From Exiguobacterium sp. s48 (GTDB lineage: Bacteria > Bacillota > Bacilli > Exiguobacteriales > Exiguobacteriaceae): DNA of 64,000 bases. The DNA is taken from the NCBI RefSeq assembly GCF_018617395.1, contig NZ_JACSKC010000001.1, positions 1 through 64,000 on the forward strand, in the 5' to 3' direction. The first letter of the stretch is position 1. The number at the start of each line of letters is the position of its first letter. The notes under the pieces were generated by a model that saw nothing but the letters and a program-made list of their open reading frames with translations, was not told where the DNA came from and ran no database searches. Positions 33,634-42,785 of this stretch are shown one piece after another. The translations under genes and the position numbers were made by a program.

Positions 33634-34752
33634 TTGGACGGGTTATTAAAGATATTACTCATGATTGTGATTGGAGCTACCATTGGGGGCGTGACCAATT
33701 TTCTCGCCATCAAAATGTTGTTCCGACCGCATGAGCCGAAATATATCGGTTCATTCCGGATTCCATTCACACCAGGACTCATTCCGAAACGTCGGGATGA
33801 ATTGGCATCTAGTTTAGGCAAGACGGTCGTCAAACACTTGTTGACACCGGAAGGCATGCGTAGACGTCTGCTCGACGAACAGGTGACGACACATATCACA
33901 CACTTCGCGCAACAAGAAGTTCAAACGATGTTACGCTCGGATAAGACGGTTCGCGAGCTAGTGGAACCTCTTTATCCGAATGCGGAGACACGGATTCTCG
34001 CGTTGGCAGACGACAAATTGCGTGATGAGTTAGCGAGTGTCCTAAAAGAAGTGAAAGAGCGAAAATTGTATGAGGTTCTCGGCGAAGAGGGGATGGACCG
34101 TGTGCGCGCACTCATTCCTGAGATTGTAGAGGCGCTTCTCGTCAAGTCAGAGGAGTACTTCTATTCACCAGAAGGTGAGGCACAACTTCGCCACATGGTC
34201 GATTCGTTCGTCCAGCGTCGCCTCGGATTTATCGCAGGGTTCATTCAAAATATGAACTTTGTCGAGATGGTTCGACCAGAAATCGTCAACATCTTACGTG
34301 GTCAATCGACCCGTGACGGAATGACGACGATGATCACGCGTGAATTTGAGCGATTCAGTGAGAAGACGGTCGATACGTTAATCGATGATCGACTAGAAGC
34401 CCGCCTGATCGATGGCATCGTCGAACAAGTCATTACCCGTCTGCCAATCGGGCAACTGTTGGATCGTCCGGTCGCATCGTACACACACTCCGTTGAATCC
34501 CGTGTCGTCGACGAACTCGTCCCACAAGGTGTTACCCTTGTTATTGAGCGCTTCACGAATCAAATGGAGACAATCATGGACCGATTGAAGATTGATAAAA
34601 TTGTACAAGAACAAGTCCAATCACTCGACACGTCATACCTCGAAGAGATCGTTTTATCCATCTCAAAACGAGAGTTCCGGGCAATAACATGGCTTGGTGC
34701 GCTGTTAGGTGGTATGATTGGGTTGATTCAAGGGTTGATTGCTATCTTGTGA
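33634..34752 (+). CDS. yheB: DUF445 family membrane protein, YheB-like
   Basis: A 372-residue protein with a transmembrane helix at each end (about 5-25 and 350-370) and a long helical middle. GATIGGVTNFLAIKMLFRP near the start is the DUF445 hallmark. The start is TTG 33634 after GGAGG; the longer ORF runs over the divergent regulator. As in B. subtilis it is followed by yheA. The function is unknown; it may act in spore or membrane structure. Confidence 0.88.
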   Translation: MDGLLKILLMIVIGATIGGVTNFLAIKMLFRPHEPKYIGSFRIPFTPGLIPKRRDELASSLGKTVVKHLLTPEGMRRRLLDEQVTTHITHFAQQEVQTMLRSDKTVRELVEPLYPNAETRILALADDKLRDELASVLKEVKERKLYEVLGEEGMDRVRALIPEIVEALLVKSEEYFYSPEGEAQLRHMVDSFVQRRLGFIAGFIQNMNFVEMVRPEIVNILRGQSTRDGMTTMITREFERFSEKTVDTLIDDRLEARLIDGIVEQVITRLPIGQLLDRPVASYTHSVESRVVDELVPQGVTLVIERFTNQMETIMDRLKIDKIVQEQVQSLDTSYLEEIVLSISKREFRAITWLGALLGGMIGLIQGLIAIL

Positions 34753-34787
34753 TGGCTTGACCCTAATAGCATTTAGGAGGACGTTAC

Positions 34788-35159
34788 ATGTCACAAACAA
34801 ACTTGTACGACCAAGCTTACCAATTGGAGAAAGCACTTCGCGATTCTGAAGAGTTCACAACACTCTCTTCTTTATACGATCGTGTCAATGCGGATGCGGA
34901 AGCGAACCAGTTGTTCGCTGACTTCCGTAACATCCAAATGACGCTTCAACAAAAGCAAATGCAAGGAGAGGAAATCTCTGAGCAAGAAATGATGGATGCG
35001 CAAACGAAAATGATGAACGTTCAACAGAACGAATTGATCATGGAGCTCATGCAAGAAGAGCAACGCATGCACCAACTCGTTACAGAAGTAACGAAAATCA
35101 TCATGAAACCACTTGAAGAGCTTTACGCGCCGATGGTGAACGAAAACGAAGTTCAATAA
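34788..35159 (+). CDS. yheA: YlbF/YmcA family protein, YheA-like
   Basis: A 123-residue all-helical protein of the DUF964 family (YlbF, YmcA, YheA). Helical pattern with many Gln and Glu residues: ANQLFADFRNIQMTLQQKQM. ATG 34788 follows AGGAGG. The yheB-yheA pairing identifies it as YheA rather than YlbF or YmcA, whose roles are in the Y-complex acting on RNase Y. Confidence 0.88.
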   Translation: MSQTNLYDQAYQLEKALRDSEEFTTLSSLYDRVNADAEANQLFADFRNIQMTLQQKQMQGEEISEQEMMDAQTKMMNVQQNELIMELMQEEQRMHQLVTEVTKIIMKPLEELYAPMVNENEVQ

Positions 35160-35169
35160 GATGTGATGA

Positions 35170-35199
35170 GCGGATGGCTTTCGAGCCATCCGTTTTTTT
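35170..35199 (+). terminator. terminator after yheA
   Basis: CGGATGGCT pairs with AGCCATCCG, followed by a T run. Confidence 0.85.
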
Positions 35200-35308
35200 G
35201 TGAACATCATGACATCACCTCTTACCTAGCATGATTCTTATACAAATGGCAGGAAGTGGAACAAGGAAAGAGAATGAAATATAGATGAAGGTATCGAAAG
35301 GATGGATG

Positions 35309-35803
35309 ATGGTGAAAAAGTGGATGATCGTTTTCTTTTGCCTCTTTCTTGTTGCGTGTGGGAAAGAGATGGAGACTGAATCAGAACCTGAGATGACAGC
35401 GAACGGGCAGGTGGCCGAAGCGTATCTCGAAGAACAACAGTACCCTATTGTCTCTTACGACGGTGAACATACGAGTGACTTAACCTTAGAGAAATTGACA
35501 GAGGATCGTGAACGGACCATTTGGGGACTACAAGCCGCATCACCGGATGAATACATGGGTAAGACCGTATACTATGAAAACTTTACGGTGAAAGATCATC
35601 CGATTGGTGAGCAATCTCCAAACGGTCAGACTGCTGTCTCGGTAATGATTGTAGATGGAAAGGTCATCGGGGGGACATCATTCCCCGTGACAGACGGATC
35701 AGGTTCAGGGAATGGATATAGTCTGAACGGAGAATCGCTCGAGGACATCCACCCTGATCTTCAAGAATGGCAGGATGCATGGGATAAAAAATATGGGGAA
35801 TGA
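35309..35803 (+). CDS. predicted lipoprotein
   Basis: A roughly 165-residue exported lipoprotein: a hydrophobic signal MIVFFCLFLVACGKE ends in the lipobox LVAC. A mixed beta region follows with no recognised domain, including SVMIVDGKVIGGTSFPVTDG. The start may be ATG 35309 or GTG 35312, both after AAAGGATGG, or ATG 35285; I prefer 35309. It is flanked by terminators and so is monocistronic. Confidence 0.75.
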   Translation: MVKKWMIVFFCLFLVACGKEMETESEPEMTANGQVAEAYLEEQQYPIVSYDGEHTSDLTLEKLTEDRERTIWGLQAASPDEYMGKTVYYENFTVKDHPIGEQSPNGQTAVSVMIVDGKVIGGTSFPVTDGSGSGNGYSLNGESLEDIHPDLQEWQDAWDKKYGE

Positions 35804-35805
35804 AA

Positions 35806-35843
35806 AAGTAGACCAGGACAATGATTGTCTTGGTCTACTTTTA
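35806..35843. terminator. bidirectional terminator
   Basis: AAAGTAGACCA pairs with TGGTCTACTTT around an inner stem, with A and T runs outside. Confidence 0.85.
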
Positions 35844-36062
35844 TTAGGATGCCGTTCCTTTTAAATTCCCCGGTAATTTGCAACGTTCGAAATAGATGAG
35901 CTGTCCTCGGCGAACGATGCGCGCTCCCTTATGCTCATGCCCTGCGGCGCGAAGCATATCGAGTCCTAATTGTTTGGCTGATTGATCGTCACTCGCTTCA
36001 AACATTTCATTCAACACGAGCGTGCCGTCATTCTCAAATCCTGTCACCGTGTATGTTTCCAT
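35844..36062 (-). CDS. small YhzC-like protein
   Basis: A 72-residue soluble protein with a beta-strand start (METYTVTGFENDGTLVLNEM) and an alpha/beta pattern. It resembles the Bacillus YhzC family, also found in this neighbourhood. The function is unknown. GGGGGTCG before the start is an acceptable ribosome site. Confidence 0.65.
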   Translation of the reverse strand: METYTVTGFENDGTLVLNEMFEASDDQSAKQLGLDMLRAAGHEHKGARIVRRGQLIYFERCKLPGNLKGTAS

Positions 36063-36101
36063 TCACACGACCCCCTTTTCTATATTCTAATGAATGGTCA
36101 T

Positions 36102-37193
36102 TCATTCTTCAAGAGAAGGTTTCGTCAGTTCATCGAATGTCAGTTGTCGTGTCGATTCAGTCCGAGGAATCAGATCGGATACGGTCAGTCCGATCAGGCG
36201 GACGGGTTCGGTGACATTCATCTCATCAAACAGGCGTCTGGCAAGTCGACGTATCTCGTCATGGTCATGTGTCGGATGATTTAGTTTGATTTGATGACTC
36301 CGAGCCTGAAATTCGCTCGTCTTTAATTTGATGGTGACCGTTTGACAGCTCAATTCGCGGCGATCGAGTTGACGCAAGACGTCCTCCATCTCCGGAATGA
36401 CCCGTTCAAATACTTCTTCAGGGTCATCAATGTCAAACGCGAAGGTCGTTTCTGAACCAATCGACTTACGTTCCCGTGTAGCGACGACAGGACGCGTGTC
36501 TCGTCCATGTGCCAGTTCATATAGTTGTTGCCCACGATCGTGTCCAAAGATGGCTTTCAACTGTTCGGGACGAGCTGATTGTAAATCATGGATTGTATGA
36601 TATCCACTCTTATGAAGCGTTTGTGCAGTCACTTTTCCGACGCCATGCATGGCTTCGATGGAGAGGGGGGCGAGAAAATCAGCCACACCATGCGCCGGGA
36701 CGACGGTGAGCCCATTTGGTTTCTCAAATCCAGAAGCAATTTTAGCGACAAATTTTGACGGCGCGACCCCCGCAGATGCGGTGAGACCGGTACGACGTTT
36801 GATTTCCCCTAATATATAGCGGGCAATATACGGTCCTGATGTGCTCAATAACGTGTTCTCCGTCACATCTAGATACGCCTCATCGAGCGAGAGTGGTTCG
36901 ACAAGCGGTGTGACCGATTTGAAGATCTCCATCACTTGTGCGCTGACTTGTCGATAAGCTTGAAAGCGCGGCTTCACAAACGTCGCATGAGGACACAAGG
37001 CGAAAGCACGACGTGATGACATCGCGCTGTGCACGCCGTACTTCCTCGCTTCATATGAACATGTGGCGACCACACCTCGGCTGTGCGGTGGCCCACCGAC
37101 GATGACAGGCTTTCCTCGTAAATGAGGGCGGTCTCGTTGCTCGACAGAGGCATAAAATGCGTCCATGTCCACATGAATGATGAGTCGTTCCAT
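36102..37193 (-). CDS. dinB: DNA polymerase IV (Y family)
   Basis: A 363-residue translesion polymerase. Catalytic carboxylates are visible in IIHVDMDAFYASVEQRD (start) and LSLDEAYLDVT (about 101-111). Helix-hairpin-helix and little-finger regions follow. A short C-terminus without a clear beta-clamp peptide ends in QLTFDELTKPSLEE. Its promoter carries a perfect LexA box, so it is SOS-inducible. Confidence 0.92.
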   Translation of the reverse strand: MERLIIHVDMDAFYASVEQRDRPHLRGKPVIVGGPPHSRGVVATCSYEARKYGVHSAMSSRRAFALCPHATFVKPRFQAYRQVSAQVMEIFKSVTPLVEPLSLDEAYLDVTENTLLSTSGPYIARYILGEIKRRTGLTASAGVAPSKFVAKIASGFEKPNGLTVVPAHGVADFLAPLSIEAMHGVGKVTAQTLHKSGYHTIHDLQSARPEQLKAIFGHDRGQQLYELAHGRDTRPVVATRERKSIGSETTFAFDIDDPEEVFERVIPEMEDVLRQLDRRELSCQTVTIKLKTSEFQARSHQIKLNHPTHDHDEIRRLARRLFDEMNVTEPVRLIGLTVSDLIPRTESTRQLTFDELTKPSLEE

Positions 37194-37226
37194 AACATCA
37201 CCTTTCTATACAGTTCACTTTCTTTT

Positions 37227-37247
37227 ATTATAACGAACTTTTGTTCG
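37227..37247 (-). promoter_or_regulatory. LexA box and -10 of dinB
   Basis: CGAAC-TTTT-GTTCG occupies 37234-37247. On the minus strand TATAAT (37232-37227) directly follows it, about 35 bases before dinB. The site lies within the last codons of the corA-like gene. Confidence 0.8.
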
Positions 37248-38220
37248 TTTTTTTAGATTTTTGTTTGGCTTTATCTTTTGCTGACATGGTTTGATTCGGA
37301 AACTGTAATAGCGAACCGATCCAATTTTTTCGTTTCAACCACACTTGGATGATGAGCGTGAAGAGAAGAATCATGAGCCAGGCGAATCCATATCCAAGCG
37401 GCCATTCCAGTTCAGGCATGTTTTTAAAGTTCATCCCCCAAATCGCACCAAAGGCGACGACAGGGGTCGTCAAGGCTGTAAATACGGTGAGCGCCTTCAT
37501 GATCTCATTCCCACGAAAGTTTGAGAGGGTGGAAGCGAGGTCTGTCATAGCAATGACGTCCCCTTGGTAGTGCGTGATGAGCGCCAATAATCGATTTACC
37601 CGATAGTCCGCGAGTTGATAGGATTTTAACGTCTGTAAATCGATCGTTAAAAAAGCCTCCCGTCCTGCCATAAGAAGTTCTTTATAAGGTGTTACGGTAT
37701 CTGACCAGCGCTCGATTTCACTTCGAAGACCAAAGATCTCATTCATGAAGGTCGCAGGGACCTGACCTGCCATTTCTCTTTGTGCAACGAGTAGTCGTTC
37801 TTCAAACTCATCGATGCCATGGAAATAGTTGTTCATCCGTTCGGCAAGTAACTCATAAAATGCTTCGAGCGGAGAGTTGCATGCTTTAGCGAGTACCGAT
37901 TCATGATGTAAATCATCAAACCCAATCGTCCATAAAAAATCGGGTCCGATAAAATAATGGCCAACTTTTTGAGGCTCCCGTTCTAACTGTTCATAGTCGA
38001 GCGTGAGTGAACCATACATATATCCGTTCTCGACGACAATCTTCGTCACATTCGAGGTCGTCAATTGTTCAAGCCAATACGTATAGGCTTGGGCATATTG
38101 CTGATCAACATGCACATAGTCTTCCGGTCGTGTATACCAATCCCATTCCATCATCCATTCCTCCAATTCACTATATTGATAGTATTCCCAAATTGTCAGG
38201 AATGTTGGCATCTGTCGCAA
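37228..38220 (-). CDS. corA: CorA-type magnesium transporter
   Basis: A 330-residue 2-TM-GxN channel protein. Two transmembrane helices lie at the C-terminus (about 250-310) with the signature GMN after the first one (AIWGMNFKNMPELEWPLGYG, in which the loop follows). The long soluble N-terminal domain is the funnel. It transports Mg2+ or other divalent metals. The tail is rich in Lys. The 3' end contains the dinB promoter. Confidence 0.88.
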   Translation of the reverse strand: MRQMPTFLTIWEYYQYSELEEWMMEWDWYTRPEDYVHVDQQYAQAYTYWLEQLTTSNVTKIVVENGYMYGSLTLDYEQLEREPQKVGHYFIGPDFLWTIGFDDLHHESVLAKACNSPLEAFYELLAERMNNYFHGIDEFEERLLVAQREMAGQVPATFMNEIFGLRSEIERWSDTVTPYKELLMAGREAFLTIDLQTLKSYQLADYRVNRLLALITHYQGDVIAMTDLASTLSNFRGNEIMKALTVFTALTTPVVAFGAIWGMNFKNMPELEWPLGYGFAWLMILLFTLIIQVWLKRKNWIGSLLQFPNQTMSAKDKAKQKSKKTNKSSL

Positions 38221-38265
38221 ACTTTCGATAAGATGAAGGTACTGAATAAGAGAGAGGTGCTTTCA

Positions 38266-39192
38266 TTGACGACAAAAATCGGTCAGCTCAAAGTGGGCGA
38301 CACGCTAGACCAGTATGTCATGATTAAACAATCGTATAAGGGACTTGCCGGGAACGGGAAACCTTATTTAACATTAATCCTTTGCGACGAGAGTGGCGAA
38401 ATCGAAACGAAATTGTGGGACAGTTCAGATACCGAAAAGTATGCAACGAAAAAAATCGTTCATGCGGCGGGAGAAGTGATGGACTATCGTGGACGCACGC
38501 AGTTGAAACTAAAACAAATTTCAATCATCGAGCAGGAAGTGGATATCGCACCGTACGTCCGCTCGGCACCGATTCCAAAGTCAGAGCTCGAAACGACGAT
38601 TCGTGAATTCATCACGTCACTTCAACACGATGAGATTCGCCGTCTGGTCGAGGAAGTCGTGAATCGTCATGAAGAGGCGTACTTTACGTACCCAGCTGCC
38701 GTTCGTCATCATCATGCGGTCTACTCGGGACTTGCATTCCATGTGATGTCGATGTTGAAGCTCGCGGATACGATGTGTGAACTGTATCCATCCTTGAATC
38801 GTGATCTTTTGATTGCAGGTGTGATTTTGCATGATTTGGCGAAGGTCATCGAGTTGTCTGATGCGATTACACCAGAGTATACGCTTGAAGGGAAATTGCT
38901 CGGTCATTTGTCACTCATGGCATCGGAGATTGAAGTCGTGTCACGAGAACTTGGAACGGACCGTGAAGTGACGACCTTGTTGCAACATCTCGTCTTGAGT
39001 CATCATGGGAAACCGGAATGGGGCTCTGCGAATACGCCTCAGCTTCCTGAAGCGGAGATGTTGTTCTTTATCGATAACATCGATGCGCGCATGAATATGT
39101 TTGAGAAAGCGTATGAAGGGGTCGAGCCGGGGACATTCACAGAGCGTGTCATGGCACTCGATAACCGTGCCTTCTATCGCCCGAATCTATAA
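38266..39192 (+). CDS. yhaM: 3'-5' exoribonuclease YhaM
   Basis: A 308-residue exonuclease acting on RNA and single-stranded DNA. An N-terminal OB fold (KPYLTLILCDESGEIETKLW) precedes an HD domain with HHHAVYSGLAFH and GVILHDLAKV (about 180-250). The start is TTG 38266 after AGAGAGGTG, which aligns with the known Bacillus start. The gene is followed by a terminator and the convergent prsA gene, as in Bacillus. Confidence 0.92.
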   Translation: MTTKIGQLKVGDTLDQYVMIKQSYKGLAGNGKPYLTLILCDESGEIETKLWDSSDTEKYATKKIVHAAGEVMDYRGRTQLKLKQISIIEQEVDIAPYVRSAPIPKSELETTIREFITSLQHDEIRRLVEEVVNRHEEAYFTYPAAVRHHHAVYSGLAFHVMSMLKLADTMCELYPSLNRDLLIAGVILHDLAKVIELSDAITPEYTLEGKLLGHLSLMASEIEVVSRELGTDREVTTLLQHLVLSHHGKPEWGSANTPQLPEAEMLFFIDNIDARMNMFEKAYEGVEPGTFTERVMALDNRAFYRPNL

Positions 39193-39207
39193 TAGGTGAT
39201 CAACGAA

Positions 39208-39239
39208 AAAGGGGTACTCCATTGCTGGAGTGCCCCTTT
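39208..39239. terminator. bidirectional terminator of yhaM and prsA
   Basis: AAGGGGTACTCCA pairs with TGGAGTGCCCCTT, with A and T runs outside. Confidence 0.85.
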
Positions 39240-39243
39240 GTGA

Positions 39244-40242
39244 TTATTGTTCAGTTGATTCTTCTGCAGGTTCTTCTGAAGACTCGTCTGCGTTTTTGAT
39301 CGCTTCTTTGACAGCGTCAAATTGTTGTTCTGCTTTTGCATCTTTCACGTCTACGTTGTATTTTTCAATCAACTCAGCGTAAATTTTGTTCGCATCGACA
39401 GAAGCTGATTTTTCAGCCGCCAACTCTTCACGGATACGATCTTTCTCGTCCTCGAGTTTCAAGTCTTTCTCTTTACGGTCTGTCACTTTGATGACGTGGT
39501 AACCGAATTGTGATTGGACTGGCTCAGAGATCTTACCGACGACATCCTCTTGGAATGCATAATCTTCGAATTCAGGTACCATTGCGCCAGCAGAGAAGAA
39601 ACCGAGCTCTCCACCTTTTTCACCTGAACCGGTATCCGTTGATTTTTCTTTCGCGAGTTTAGCGAAGTCCGCACCGTCATTCAACTGTTTGATGATATCT
39701 TGTGCTTCTTCTTCTGTTTCGACGAGGATGTGGCTAGCTTCCACTTCCACGTTCTCTTTTGCGAACTGTGCCTCGATGTCTTCATCTGTCACGTCGACAA
39801 GTTCAGATTTGGCAGCATCAACGAGCATTTGTCCACGAAGTGCTTCTTTGAACTCTTCTGTACCGCTCATACCTGCTTGTTGAATCGCTTGTTCAAACTC
39901 TTCTTTTGAGTTGAATTGTTCTTCTGTCTTACTGAACTCTTCGTCTACTTTTTCTTGGTCGACTTGGTCACCGTATTCTTTTTCAAGAAGTGCATTCATT
40001 GTCTCTTGGAATGCAAGTTGTGGCACCATGCGGTCATAACTCTTATCTGCGATTTCACCGCGAGTGATTTCGCCGCCTTTGTACGTGACGACTGCTGAAC
40101 TATCTGATTCGCCACCTGCGTTCGTTGCGGCGTACGTACCGCCAGCACCAATAACGAGTGCGAGTGCAGATGCTCCGACGAGAGCGCCGGTTGAGAATTT
40201 CTTATCTTGCTTTTTTGGTTCGTTTGTCATTCCGTTTGACAT
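39244..40242 (-). CDS. prsA: PrsA-like foldase (parvulin PpiC domain), without lipobox
   Basis: A 332-residue extracytoplasmic chaperone/peptidyl-prolyl isomerase that helps secreted proteins fold. The parvulin domain (about 165-260) shows EASHILVETEEEAQDIIKQL and a GELGFFSAGAMVPEFEDYAF segment. The N-terminal helix GALVGASALALVIGAGGTYA has no Cys, so unlike classic PrsA it would be held by an uncleaved membrane helix or cut by signal peptidase I. I chose ATG 40242 after AGGGGTGG over 40251. The C-terminus is acidic (EESTEQ). Confidence 0.88.
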   Translation of the reverse strand: MSNGMTNEPKKQDKKFSTGALVGASALALVIGAGGTYAATNAGGESDSSAVVTYKGGEITRGEIADKSYDRMVPQLAFQETMNALLEKEYGDQVDQEKVDEEFSKTEEQFNSKEEFEQAIQQAGMSGTEEFKEALRGQMLVDAAKSELVDVTDEDIEAQFAKENVEVEASHILVETEEEAQDIIKQLNDGADFAKLAKEKSTDTGSGEKGGELGFFSAGAMVPEFEDYAFQEDVVGKISEPVQSQFGYHVIKVTDRKEKDLKLEDEKDRIREELAAEKSASVDANKIYAELIEKYNVDVKDAKAEQQFDAVKEAIKNADESSEEPAEESTEQ

Positions 40243-40395
40243 GTATTCCACCCCTAATAATTCTTTAAAGTTTCTAAGTCCGACTATATCACATTTTCCT
40301 AATCATGACAGCTGTTCTCTTGTCTGTACAGTATCATAGCACACAATCCTGTCGTATAATGATGAAATAGAATGTGAAATGATGGGGTGAGGGAA

Positions 40396-40734
40396 GTGTC
40401 GCTAGAGGAGAAGGTCGAGCATTTAGCATTTCAGATGACAATCTTACTCGATATTATCGATTGGACGGATCGTCCATTTGAATATGAAGTGATTCGAGCA
40501 AACTTGACAAAACAGGATGTCGAGTCGTTTTATCAATTGCTTGAAGAGATTCGGGAACAACAAAACGAGCAATTACGCTATGGATATACGTCCATAGAGC
40601 CACTGCTCGTCCATTTCGCAGGTATGTTAGATGTGAGACTAGACGTCAAAACGATTCTTGAGGCATGTGTCCGTCAAGGAATCGAATTAGACGTTACAGA
40701 ACCACTTTATCGGCAGGTCAGGCTTCTTGACTGA
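40396..40734 (+). CDS. yhaI: YhaI-like protein (DUF1878)
   Basis: A 112-to-115-residue helical protein of the DUF1878 family, next to hpr as in B. subtilis. The start is GTG 40396 or GTG 40387; a GGGGTGA ribosome site fits 40396 better. The function is unknown. Its 3' end overlaps the convergent hpr gene by 17 bp. Confidence 0.75.
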   Translation: MSLEEKVEHLAFQMTILLDIIDWTDRPFEYEVIRANLTKQDVESFYQLLEEIREQQNEQLRYGYTSIEPLLVHFAGMLDVRLDVKTILEACVRQGIELDVTEPLYRQVRLLD

Positions 40735-41281
40735 GTTCATCCTCATCAGGGCGTCTGCCTGCCTCTTCTGTAATCATTTTAGATGTTTCTGCGAAGATGT
40801 CCATGAAGTTGTCCCCATATAGTCGACGGACAATCGCTGTCATGTCTGTTAAGTCAGGGAACTTGCCATAGAGTTCTTGTAGTGGAAGGGAAGCACGGAA
40901 CACGCCGTTTCCTTCCGGGTCAAACGCATGAATCGTCTCAAGCAACAACGATTCTCCTTCAGGTGTCAATTGGACATACGTATTTCGTTTGTCCGTCTCT
41001 TTTTTAGAAAACGTAAGTAATCCACGATCCTCTAACTTCTTCGAGAAGTTGAAAGCGGTCGAGACGTGCATGACGCCATATTTTGCGATTTCAGAAATCG
41101 AAGCACCGCCTAAAGCGTGGGCAATCCATAAAATATGATGTTCGTTGATGTTTAAATCAAATGGTTTAATCCAGTTTTGCCAGTCTTTTTCGACGGTTTT
41201 CCACAAAGCCTTACTCAATTGAATGATTTTGTGGCTATAGAGCATGGCCTCAGGGCCAGTGAATTCTTTTTCGTGTTCCAT
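40718..41281 (-). CDS. hpr: MarR-family transition regulator Hpr/ScoC
   Basis: A 187-residue winged-helix regulator that in Bacillus represses protease, peptide uptake and sporulation genes. The family region [20 protein letters not shown] and the [21 protein letters not shown] are visible. Context (prsA, yhaI, yhaH, hit, ecs) supports Hpr. The acidic C-tail ([12 protein letters not shown]) is usual in the family. Confidence 0.92.
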   Translation of the reverse strand: MEHEKEFTGPEAMLYSHKIIQLSKALWKTVEKDWQNWIKPFDLNINEHHILWIAHALGGASISEIAKYGVMHVSTAFNFSKKLEDRGLLTFSKKETDKRNTYVQLTPEGESLLLETIHAFDPEGNGVFRASLPLQELYGKFPDLTDMTAIVRRLYGDNFMDIFAETSKMITEEAGRRPDEDELSQEA

Positions 41282-41342
41282 CTCGATCCATCCTTTCCGG
41301 ATAAAAAGTCAAATGTAATCGACGGACAATGACCTCAAACAC

Positions 41343-41699
41343 TCATTGTGTTTGATTGACGGTTTGGTCAGTCATAGTAGACTGTACGTTCGAGAGCTCT
41401 TTAAGGTTCCCTTGAATACGCTCGACTGAAGGCTGAATGTCTTGTTGATAGCGTTCGACTTCGGCTTTCACTTGGTCAGTCAATTCTTTTCCTTGTAGTT
41501 TACCTGCAGCAGCAACCTGCGATGCATGCTTCGCCACATTGCCAAATTGTTCTTTTAGCGTAGTGATTGTGGATGCCCGATGCTGTTGAGCAGCGGCGTC
41601 ATTTGCTGTTCCTCGTGCCAATTTCTTAAACGTTGCAACTCCTAGAAATGCTAAAACAAAGCCGAAAGCAATCCAATCCCGACGTTGGCGACTCGACAA
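41343..41699 (-). CDS. yhaH: YhaH-like (YtxH-type) membrane-anchored protein
   Basis: A 118-residue protein with one N-terminal transmembrane helix (about 10-26) followed by a coiled-coil-like helical region. It resembles Bacillus YhaH, a general-stress protein by family, and lies beside hpr as in B. subtilis. Confidence 0.75.
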   Translation of the reverse strand: MSSRQRRDWIAFGFVLAFLGVATFKKLARGTANDAAAQQHRASTITTLKEQFGNVAKHASQVAAAGKLQGKELTDQVKAEVERYQQDIQPSVERIQGNLKELSNVQSTMTDQTVNQTQ

Positions 41700-41867
41700 T
41701 TCATTCCCCTCCTCAAGCTCGGATAATCAGAAATACATTCTTTTCATATTATTTTACCAAAAAAGAGTGATTAAAAACCTATATTGCAAATAAAATTTTT
41801 CAGAACATTCAATTTTGACCGAAAAATCATTTTATTTTAAAATATAGGTAAAGGAAGGTGATCCTCA

Positions 41868-42203
41868 GTGGAGAAAGCGAAGCGTTGGGTAGATGATATG
41901 CTTGACCTATATCTCGCTGCGAAACGACTGGGAGATGACACTTGGGCCGAATCTATTATGAATACACTAGAGGCGGGGTACGAAGCGTCGGAGCAAACGA
42001 AACAGGCACGTGAAGAATCGATGCGAGAAAAGCGTATGCTTGAAATAGATGCCCGTCTAACTGAATTAAGAAAAGAATTTGAACAAGCGACATCTGTCAA
42101 GACGCGTCAACAGTTATATGAAGTGGCAATCAAGCTTCAGGTCGAGCGAGCACAGTTGGAAGAGGAGCGGAAACGACACCGTGACTCCATCAATCAATCA
42201 TAA
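41868..42203 (+). CDS. small coiled-coil protein of unknown function
   Basis: A 111-residue, highly charged helical protein, with long Arg/Glu-rich stretches such as ARLTELRKEFEQATSVKTRQ. GTG start at 41868 follows AAGGAAGGTG. It lies between yhaH and hit, divergent from yhaH. I do not recognise a family. It ends at a terminator shared with hit. Confidence 0.65.
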   Translation: MEKAKRWVDDMLDLYLAAKRLGDDTWAESIMNTLEAGYEASEQTKQAREESMREKRMLEIDARLTELRKEFEQATSVKTRQQLYEVAIKLQVERAQLEEERKRHRDSINQS

Positions 42204-42231
42204 AAGAGACCCGTCATCGACGGGTCTCTGT
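42204..42231. terminator. bidirectional terminator
   Basis: AGAGACCCGTC pairs with GACGGGTCTCT, preceded by As. Confidence 0.8.
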
Positions 42232-42236
42232 CTGTC

Positions 42237-42665
42237 TTACACGTGTGCATGAATATTTGATGCGAGTGTTGTGAGTTCTTCAGACGTGAACGCATCGTTT
42301 TGTGTGATCCATTTTGCGCCGAACCCATCTTCGTGTCCGAAACGCGGGATTAAATGAATGTGGAAGTGATAGACCGTTTGCCCAGCAACTTCTTCGGCAT
42401 TAGATAAAACGTTCATTCCGATTGCACCCGTCTCGCGTTGAATCGCTTTGGCAATGGTCGGAACGCGTTTAAAGACGTCCGCTGCGACATCTTCAGGTAG
42501 TTCGTAAACGTTTTTCGCATGATGTTTTGGGATAACGAGCGTGTGCCCTTTCGTCACTTGAGAGAGGTCGAGAAAAGCGACGACCGCTTCATCTTCATAT
42601 ACCCGATAGGATGGAATTTCTTGTTGCGCGATTTTACAAAAGATACAGTTTGAATCAGTATGCAT
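42237..42665 (-). CDS. hit: HIT-family nucleotide hydrolase/transferase
   Basis: A 142-residue protein. The histidine triad reads HFHIHLIPR (about 98-106), and the Cys pair CIFCKIAQQEIPS at the start is the usual Hit zinc site half. It hydrolyses adenosine nucleotides. The position before ecsA matches Bacillus. Confidence 0.93.
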   Translation of the reverse strand: MHTDSNCIFCKIAQQEIPSYRVYEDEAVVAFLDLSQVTKGHTLVIPKHHAKNVYELPEDVAADVFKRVPTIAKAIQRETGAIGMNVLSNAEEVAGQTVYHFHIHLIPRFGHEDGFGAKWITQNDAFTSEELTTLASNIHAHV

Positions 42666-42785
42666 CTGTATGCCTCCATTCTAAATGTCGTTTCCGTTCC
42701 ATCATAACATGGAAGTTCGGGCGCAAGAACGATAGGAAGAGAGATTGATTCCTTCTATAATAGAAGTCAGAAAGGAGGTGGGGAT

